Both the position numbers and the translations under genes were made by a program. From Bimuria novae-zelandiae CBS 107.79 (Eukaryota > Ascomycota > Dothideomycetes > Pleosporales > Didymosphaeriaceae): 64,000 nt of DNA. How positions within the stretch are numbered: the stretch's first letter is position 1; each line of letters begins with the position of its first letter. Below, piece by piece: positions 56,500 to 64,000 of the stretch. The stretch spans positions 124,001 to 188,000 of the forward strand of contig ML976682.1 in the NCBI GenBank assembly GCA_010015655.1, given 5' to 3'. A model generated the notes under the pieces. It searched no databases. It was given only the letters and a program-made list of their open reading frames with translations, and had not been told where the DNA came from.

Positions 56500-59400
56500 G
56501 AAACTACTTTATCGCCCCTTTAGAGATCTTCTCCGCAGATAACCACTAGTTCTTATCGCTATTATATTTTTTCTACTTAACTTTATATAGCCATTCTCCG
56601 TCCTGGAGTATCCTAGATCTAATTCCTTTAATTAGGTATATATCCTCCCCTACTTATAGTATAATAACCTTAGGCGGGCTTTGCTCCCGTTATAGTAGTC
56701 CTTTTAAGGCTACCTAGTTTAGGAGAGATACATAGAACACTAGGTAAATATTAAAGTCCTTTAGCAGCTCTAGCTTATATACCTATTAACTAATTTGCTA
56801 TTTTACCCTATAAGGACCCTAGGACTTGTAGTTAAGTTTCTTTTTAGGCCTAGTTAACCGTATGTTACGGGCGTCGAGGTATACTATGTCCCCTACTATA
56901 AAGGTTTAGGCCTTATGCTTCCTATTGTACCACGTCGCCTGGTACGCCTATGCCCTAAGGATCGCTTAGGTTATCTAGACCCTAGTCTAGGCTAGAACTG
57001 CCGCTCTGGCCCTTACTATAGGTACTAACCCGCGCAGCTGTACTTCTCGGGGCAGGTCTATTATTAGTAGATTTAGGCCGTACACTATAATAAATAGCGA
57101 CACTCCTGTAGAGCTATAGATACTATTATTATATAAATATTCTGCTTTGGATAGAAGGTCCGCCTAATTAGATTATTCGTAGTTGCAGAATACTTAAAGG
57201 TACTATTTAAGTGTTTAGTTCTATCGTTCTATCTGTCCGTTTGTCTGCGGGTAGAAGGCAGTAGAAAAGAGTTACTTAATTCTTAAATATTAAGTAAAGG
57301 TGCTCTAATAAGCTAATATAAATAGGCTACCTCTATCTGTAATTATTAACTTTAAAGGGCCGTGTAGGCGCAGAACCTCTCTCCTAAAGACTTTAGCTAG
57401 CTCTACTACCTTTAGGTTCTTTCGCGTGGGGATGTAGTGTGCTATCTTAAAAAACTAGTTAATAATTACTAGGATGCTATTATAACGATAGGCTCTAGAT
57501 TTACTCTTAGGTAGATCTATTACTATGTCTATAGTAATGTCCTTTTAGATACCCCTTAGGACTAGTAGGCTATTAAGTTAGCCGTGCGTTACGTATTAGA
57601 CAGGTTTCGCCCTAGAGCACGCTTAATAGGTCCAGACGTAGTCCTTTACGTATTATTAAATACTAGGCTACTAGAACTTTTGTAGCACTAGCTCTAAGGT
57701 CTTAGTAAAGCTAAAATAGCCCGCGAGGGGGTTATCGTGGCATTATTAAAGGACGTATACCCTCGCTAGAGGTGGCACGTATAGCCTATTCTCGTACTAT
57801 AATAGGTTGGCTAGTCTAATTATCTAGCGCTTTAGCTATTCTGGCTTTGCCATCTCTGGCCCTTAGAGGTACTAGAGAATTCGTTTTATAGTTTCGTCCC
57901 CCTAGCTGTTTCTCTTTAATAGCTCTACTATAGAGTAAGCGCTTGCTAAATTGTTTACCGCTGCCTTCTTAGTTACTAACGTTCTAGGTCTAGCGACCTT
58001 TATTACTATTACTAGTCTAGGGCTTCCTGCCTACTTTAATGGCTATAGGCTGCCTACTACGCCTGCTTTGTCTAAAGCGTTACCTTTTAGCTATAACTTG
58101 TGCTATAGGGCCTTAAGGAGTCTTTACTAGGAACTGCCTATCCCGCCTAAGCTTGTTTCCTCCTCTAACTCGTAGTTAGGTCTCTATAATAGTCCGTTAG
58201 CGGGATTTATTCTTCCTAAATAGTGTTTAATTTTAAAATTAAACGTTACGAGCTATTCGGCCCACCTTGCCTATTATCTAGTTAGGACTTTTATAGACAT
58301 AAACCCTTACAGGTTAGCATAATTAGTTAAAAGCTTAATCTTCTCGCTAATACCCTCTAGGTAGTGTCGCTAATACTTAAAAGCTTTAATAATTACTAGC
58401 AACTTACTATTATGCGTATTATAGTTTTATTTTGCCTAGTTTATCTTGCGCGAATAAAAAGTAACTAGGTGCTATTATAGCTTCCTATGTTTATCTAGTT
58501 GCGGTTAGCTTAAGATACCTGAGATCGCGAAACCTGAAGCGTTAGTTTTCACTCTTAAGGGTCTTTTAGGGTTAAAGTAGGCTAGCAAGGGCCCTTATAT
58601 AAAGCTCTTTTTTAGCTAGTAAAAGGAGGCCTTAGCCTGCTTTAGTAGGCTTATTATAACTAATTTCTTAAGTCTTTATTACTGTCCGCCCTTAGTAGCT
58701 TCCTCTAGCCTTTTTGTTAGGGCGTGAAGGGGTGCCGCCACTCGAGAGAATTCTTCTATAAACCTTTAATAGTAGTTAGCAAAGCTAAGGAAGATCCTAA
58801 CTACTTAGACTAAGTTTAGTTTAGGCTAATTTTTTATAGAGGCGACGCGGTCCTCCTCTATCTCTACGCTGTCTAGGGATACTATAAAGCCTAGGTATCC
58901 TACCTTGCGTGTGTAGAATTCGCATTTAGACAGTTTGGCGTATAGCCGGCGTTTAACAAGGCGTTTTAGCACTATCTAAACGTGCTAGATGTGTTCCTCC
59001 TTTGTCTTAAAGTAGATAAGGATATCGTCGAGGTACATAATATAGTAGATATTAAGAAGGTCTAATAGTGTATTATTAATATAGCTTTGGAAGGTCGCAG
59101 GCGCGTTTGTTAAGCTAAAAGGTATTACTATATATTTATACTATTCGTACCTTATTTAGAAGGCTGTCTTCCATTTATCTCTTGCCCTAATTCGGACGCG
59201 GTGGTAGGCGTCCCTTAGGTCTAGTTTAGTGTAGATCTAGGCATCCCTTAGTCAGTTAAGGGATTCCTATATTAAGGGAAGTAGGTATCGGTTCTTTATT
59301 ATAACTACATTTAGTCCCCTATAGTCAACGTAGAGGCGGAGGCCTCTATCCTTTTTCTTTATAAAAAGGATTAGTGCCCCGGCGCTTAATCGCGATAGTT

Positions 59401-61560
59401 AAATAAAGCCCTATTTAAGGTTCTTTTAAATATAGTCGCGCAGAACTACTAACTCTAACTCTAATAGACTATAGAGTAGTCTAAAAGGCACTTCCTTACC
59501 TTCCTTAATATTAATCTTTATCTCGTAGGGGCCATGGTTAGTAAGGATGCTTGTGGCTTCTTTGGAGAAGGCTTCCTCCTACTATCCCTAGTATTCTTTA
59601 GGTAGCGTCCCGGGTGGGCCTCCTAATGTGTCCTTTAGGGTGGCATATATAATAAAATAGTTATTTGCTATGTCTTTAGCCGTGCCAGCGAACTCTTTTA
59701 CTAATTTAGTAAAGATCTTAGTCTATTTACGCTTCCTATGGGCGAAGCGGATAGTCTTATTATAGAAGTTTGCGATGGGGTTCTATTCTGCTAGCTAGGG
59801 CATTTCTAGGACCATGTCGAATCTACTAATGTTACTAACTGTGAATAGGTAACTACCGCTCTTGGTTTTACCGCGACTGTCTATAATAGTGTAGGGGAGC
59901 TTCGCCTAGCCTAGAACGCCTAAGTCTTGTCTATTTAGCGCCACGTAGCGTTTGCCTTTTATTATTATTACCGTAACCCCTAACTACTTTATTAGATTAC
60001 TGCTAACGAAATTCGCTTTAGCTCTATAGTCTACTAGGACTTTAATCTATTATTAGTTACCCTCGTGCTGTACTTTACTATCCAGCGCGATTAGTAAGCC
60101 ACCGCTCCTATCTTTAGGGGTCCTTGCGACTATAACTAGTTATTATTAACCTTTATTATAGTTAACCTTGCCTGTAGACTATTAGACCTCTTAGTCTATA
60201 GCTTGTCTTTCCCCGTCTTAGCCTTATACTTTAAACAGGACGCCTTATAATAGCCTAGTTCGTGGTAGTAGAAGCATTAGTCCTTGTCCCTGTCCTTTAC
60301 TACCTAAGCCTTCTTCTTGCTATCCTTATCGCGACGGTTGCTATCGTGGCGTCTCTAGTATAGTCTTATATTATTTAACCTAGATCGCTTTCGATCGCGC
60401 CTTTTGTTGGCTAGCTTGTTAAGGAAGTTATTATTAACATCGTGTATACGTTATTTCCTTAACTTATAAAGTTTTAACGCTTGCTAATATATATTTACCT
60501 TTACTTTTAAGTAAAAGAGGCTCTTCTATTCGCGTGGCTACTATTTAAGGCGTTCTTAGATTTTCTTATTTAGTACCGTGTAGAAGTTATTAATATAGTT
60601 TTTATTATTATTATCTAAGGCTTTCTTTAGGTCGCATTCCTCTTATTAGTCCTTAAGGTAGTTAAGGAGTTCTGTAGGGGTCTTTATACCTTATTTAGCT
60701 ACCTTAATCCTTTAGCAAGCGGCACTCTTTCGCTTCTAAGCTAATTCTAAGGAGTTTACTATAGTCTGCTATAAAAGGTTCTAGGTAACTTTCCTGTATC
60801 GCTTCTACTCTAGGATCTTGGCGACTATTTAGTTCTAGTAATTACGTTATATATCTCCTAAGTATCTTACTACGAACCTAACCTACGCTTCGTTAGTTTT
60901 AAGGGTAGGTAAGAAGTTAATATAGTCCTCGTAGTCCTTCTTTCTATAAGTTTAGTTTCTTACAACCCCTACCCTTAAATTAAGGGGGTTTTAGCGGCTT
61001 TAGTAGCTGTGCGTCTAGGGTAGTAGCTACTATTTAGATCTAACGTTCTTTATCGTGACTAGTATAGGCCTGGCCTTATCTATCCTTCTTCCGCGGGCGT
61101 CGGATGCTTCTAAAAGCCCTAGATTAGTCTTAACTAGTATTATCTAAGCTTAAGAACGCGTCCTCTATTAAGCTATTACTTAATAGGTTATTACTTATAT
61201 CTTTAGCCTTATCTAGGTTGCCGTGACCCTCCTTAGGCTCCGGGGAGTTGTTAAAGATGCTAGTAGTTATTATCTTATTCTTAACTAGGGTCTTGCCTTT
61301 AGATTAGTAACACTTTACTATTAGGGAGGCCTCTAGTTTCTAGATGCGTTGTTAGAGCTGTAGCACGCCTAGGCGTTCTTAGAGGGTAACTTTCTCTAAT
61401 TATTAGTTATTATTACTACCTATAATAGTAGGGGGGTCTTCCTCTAGGTCTGCAGGTGTTGTTAGGTCTTCTATAGGCGTTATAACTATTAGAGGCTCTT
61501 ATTTAGAGGGTCCTGCGGGTAGTAACCTGCTTTAAGGGTCTCTTACTATTTTTAAAGTCT
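56500..61560 (-). pseudogene. Gypsy gag-pol relic
   Basis: Single polyprotein layout on the minus strand with scattered TAA/TAG. The RT YLDD box is intact and follows typical blocks (VYSKCEFYTRKVGYLGFIVS-like sequence at about 58.9 kb). The integrase region and chromodomain are degraded. Mutation density is uneven. Confidence 0.75.
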
Positions 61561-61628
61561 AGCAGGTAACTCTTCGTGTCAATTCTATTGTACAGGTAAA
61601 TTAGATATAAGGGGGTAAGGGATTGTAT

Positions 61629-61801
61629 TATAAAAAGCGCCCTAACTACGGGCGACTTAGTCTATCCACAGTACTAAGGCGATCCCTTAGAGAGGGAAGA
61701 GAAGGGCTGCGGCGAGGGAAGTAGATAGGCGGAAGGCCCGGATAGCGCTGGTCTAGAGCGGACTAGGGCCGTCGAGGGCCCTCGACCTACGACTCGTGAC
61801 A
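61629..61801 (-). repeat. Gypsy LTR (5' LTR in element orientation)
   Basis: 173 bp, near-identical to 54616-54788; terminal TG changed to TA. Confidence 0.92.
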
Positions 61802-62092
61802 TATGCTACTACTACTATGCCTTTTACTATCTTTTTAAAGGCCTTAACTAGGCTTATTAGGGAACTATTTAGGTGCCTTTAAATTTTCTCTTTTACTAGC
61901 GTTAATTATAACCTAAATTCTAGGGTGTTACTAGGCGTCTACAACTACTATAAGCTACTATTAATTACTAGTAGTAGTATATATAGGCAAACGTTAAGCT
62001 TTAATATTATTATTTTTAGATTAAGAAAAATAAAGCTAGCGCCTTAAAAACTTTTTTAAATATTACTTTAAGTAATTATAGCCTTAAAAGTA

Positions 62093-63402
62093 CAGTACTA
62101 GGCCAAAAGTTTGCCGACACTTTTGCCCCACCAAATTTTTAGCCGAGTTCTTTAACCCTCATCATTTACAGGGTATCCACCACGCCTAATTATATTAAAA
62201 TACACCTAAATAGCTTAGTATTTTATATACTAACCCTAGGCTTTTATATAAGCTTTAATCCTACGTAGTATACTTTTAATAAGGTTATTAATAGCCTCCT
62301 ATAGGATAGCATCTTATGCTACCTATACGCACTTAATAAACCTCTTATAAGCTATTTAGCTAAATTCTTCCCCCTTTAGATTAGAAAATAACTTAATAAT
62401 CTTCTATTTTAATAGCTACTAGAGGTGTTTAATTAGGTTAAGATCTAGTAAGTAGGGAGGCTAGTTAATATAGTAGACATCTTTATTATCTAACTATACT
62501 TATATATAAGCAGAGGTGTGTATAGGCGCGTTATTTGTTTAAAACTTATACGTAGCGTTCTATAGGAGAATTAAATTTCTAAGGGTATTAGTATATAATT
62601 CTAAGTAGAATTTTTGTTAGCTACTTACCCTCTTTATAGCTATTAAGTCTATATAGCTGCCTTTTTAAATTGCTCTAAAGAATATCTACTTAAGTACTAC
62701 TTGCCACGTTTTTTAAATTAATTATCTTGCTATCCTACTTCTGCTAAGGCGTATAAAATACCTAGATACGCTTCTTGCCACTCCCACGTTTAGCAGAGAC
62801 CTCGTCAGAGAATTTAATCCACGCCTATTCGTAGTGTTAATAGATCTGGCACCACTTAAGGCGCTGTCGAGCGTCTCTAGGAGTAAGCTTTGGGCGTTTC
62901 CTAGCCACCCAGTTACGTATCCCATGGCGTTTGAGCATTCTATAGAGTGTAGTCCTTGAGCACTCAATGCCGCGCGCAAGAAGCTGCAATTCAGCGTATT
63001 CAACCCGGGGGTTCCTAGGGACTATCCGCAAGACCCTACGCTCATCTCTCTGTGATAGAAGCTTTGGCCGGCCTATCCGGGGGCGCGATCGAATCTCTCC
63101 ATGGGTATCCTAGCGTTTAATTGTGTCGTACACAGCTTGGCGGCTCACATTGAAGGTTCGAGCAATTTTGGCCTTCAGTACGCGGTTCTCTACCTGGGCA
63201 AGGATTGCAGAGCGCACCTGCGGAGAAAGCTTAAACCTAGCCCTGCGATTGCTAGATATTTCTGCTAGTGGCCGCCGCATTATATACAGATCGAATAGCC
63301 GCTTCAAAATTGGTGGTTAGTGTGGGGTTGGCGTTGATGGTGGAGGATTCGGCTGAAAATTTGGTGGGGCAAGAGTGTCGGCAAACTTTTGGCGGGGCGC
63401 TG
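62093..63402 (-). mobile_element. Tc1/mariner-type element inserted in pogo copy 2
   Basis: Ends CAGCGCCCCGCCAAAAGTTT (right, read inward) and a mutated equivalent at the left (CAGTACTAGGCCAAAAGTTT), with TA at 62091-62092 and 63403-63404. Copy 1 at about 40.96 kb gives the empty site (CCTTAAAAGTAGTAATAAAG). 1310 bp, the standard size. Confidence 0.92.
62150..63280 (-). pseudogene. Tc1-like transposase relic
   Basis: ATG at 63280 (MRRPLAEISSNRRARFKLSP). First HTH: VRSAILAQVENRVLKAKIAR then TFNVSRQAVYDTIKR; TAG where Trp is expected; GRPKLLSQRDERRVLRIV; second HTH: SRTTLYRMLKRHGIRNWVAR; then AWIKFSDEV with the first catalytic Asp. The N-terminal two thirds (to about 62.72 kb) are almost clean; the C-terminal part is AT-rich and unreadable. 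Non-functional. Confidence 0.85.
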
Positions 63403-64000
63403 TAGTAATAAAGCAAGGTAGGAACTTAATTTTAGTAATATACGTAATATAATTACGTATTAGATCCTTAGCTTAGCGCCTATACGCCTTCTTTAATAGC
63501 AAGAAACACTCTATATTTAGTAACTATAAGAGGTGCGAGAAATATAAAGATATATAAAGAGTAATAATTTTATTATTCTTATAGATTTGCTAGAATTTAA
63601 GCACGTTATAGCTTTTATAGCTATTAATAATAAGTAGTTAATAGCTACTAATAGTACGCTCTTTTACATACGCGTTAAAGTATTTTAACTACTATAAACT
63701 AAGTTTATTTATTATTTAGCTATTCTTAAAAACTATAATAACCTAATTATAAGGTAGATCCTTCTCTTTATACTAGATAGAGAGGTGGTGCTTCCCCTAA
63801 AAAATAAGGAAGGGTAGAATTACCTAGCCTATCGCATTAATACCCTAGATAGCTATAGTTTACTTTTAATTACACTACTACACGCTCTTTAGCCTACCTT
63901 AATATTTAAAACCTATAATAACTACTCCTGTTAATATTATGCCTATTATAAAGCTAGTCTTATTAAAGTTATAGGTATCTTTATCTAGGATACTATACTT

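Larger units (their letters stand above)
54616..61801 (-). mobile_element. Ty3/Gypsy (chromovirus-like) LTR retrotransposon with 5-bp TSD
   Basis: 173-bp LTRs at 54616-54788 and 61629-61801 (TGTAAAAAGCGCC...CTCGTGACA; the right copy begins TATA) with target repeat TATGC at 54611-54615 and 61802-61806. Coding is on the minus strand: gag with a damaged zinc knuckle (about 60.26 kb; CFYYHELGYYKASC, one Cys to Tyr), RT with intact MYLDDIL at about 59.03 kb, RNase H and integrase at 57-58.5 kb, and a chromodomain-like end at about 56.6 kb (WLYKVK*KKYNSDKN*W). A further 1.6 kb before the left LTR is not pol. It is inserted in pogo copy 2. Confidence 0.9.
52421..64000 (-). mobile_element. pogo-type element, copy 2 (holds three nested insertions; right end outside window)
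   Basis: Starts ACGTACTCCACAAGCGAGTG after TA at 52419-52420, the same terminus as copy 1. Its body can be followed against copy 1 in four pieces: 52421-52576, 54361-54615, 61802-62092 and 63403-64000 (the last piece matches about 40.98-41.57 kb). All are AT-shifted relative to copy 1. The transposase start and right TIR lie beyond the window. Confidence 0.88.

Noticed and set aside
37000..64000. Starship-type giant element (DUF3435 captain) as an explanation for the nested block
   Set aside because: No tyrosine-recombinase-like gene or cargo genes seen; all segments are assigned to ordinary transposon families.

Overview
This is nuclear DNA of a filamentous ascomycete (Pezizomycotina; a Dothideomycete would fit, but that is inference). 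The evidence is short 45-125 nt introns with GTRNGT donors, a mitochondrial-type malonyl transferase, Mediator Med5, HET-domain genes, BTB families and transposons full of CpA-to-TpA mutations. The last is the signature of repeat-induced point mutation (RIP).

Layout. 1-1260: 3' part of a HET gene. 2725-5753: RIP-ruined MULE with a subterminal minisatellite. 6363-8499: little-mutated pogo/Fot1 element. 9182-10079: BTB-like pseudogene. 10.6-24.6 kb is a GC-balanced housekeeping island: mitochondrial malonyl-CoA:ACP transacylase (+), SDR oxidoreductase (-), Mediator subunit 5 (-), a conserved protein of unknown function (-), aldo/keto reductase (+) and NADP-glutamate dehydrogenase (+). 25.8-36.6 kb is an accessory stretch: two paralogous BTB genes, a sphingolipid delta-4 desaturase, a HET gene, a small secreted Cys-rich protein and a HET-ankyrin gene with an assembly gap inside near-identical repeats. 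Several of these carry single in-frame stops of RIP type.

From about 37 kb to the end the window is one mass of nested transposons with no host gene. Nest 1: a truncated Ty3/Gypsy holds a pogo element (40255-47407), whose right TIR holds a Ty1/Copia element (42122-47398, TSD GAAGT). Nest 2: a Tad1-type LINE (about 48.5-52.4 kb, tail beyond the window) holds a second pogo family (48798-50644) in its RT and a copy of the first pogo (52421 to beyond 64000) in its RNase H. That copy holds three further insertions: a third pogo-type element (52577-54360), a Gypsy element (54616-61801, TSD TATGC) and a Tc1-type element (62093-63402). Flanking target sites were read from the sequence, and for three junctions the intact pogo copy supplies the empty site.

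How it fits together: an unmutated metabolic island (fatty-acid start, nitrogen assimilation, transcription) lies between an accessory, HET/BTB-rich zone and a RIP-silenced transposon block. The C-to-T stops in low-copy genes next to the transposons look like RIP acting on duplicated genes or leaking from repeats. All gene models, exon joins and family names come from reading the sequence by eye; no database search was run.
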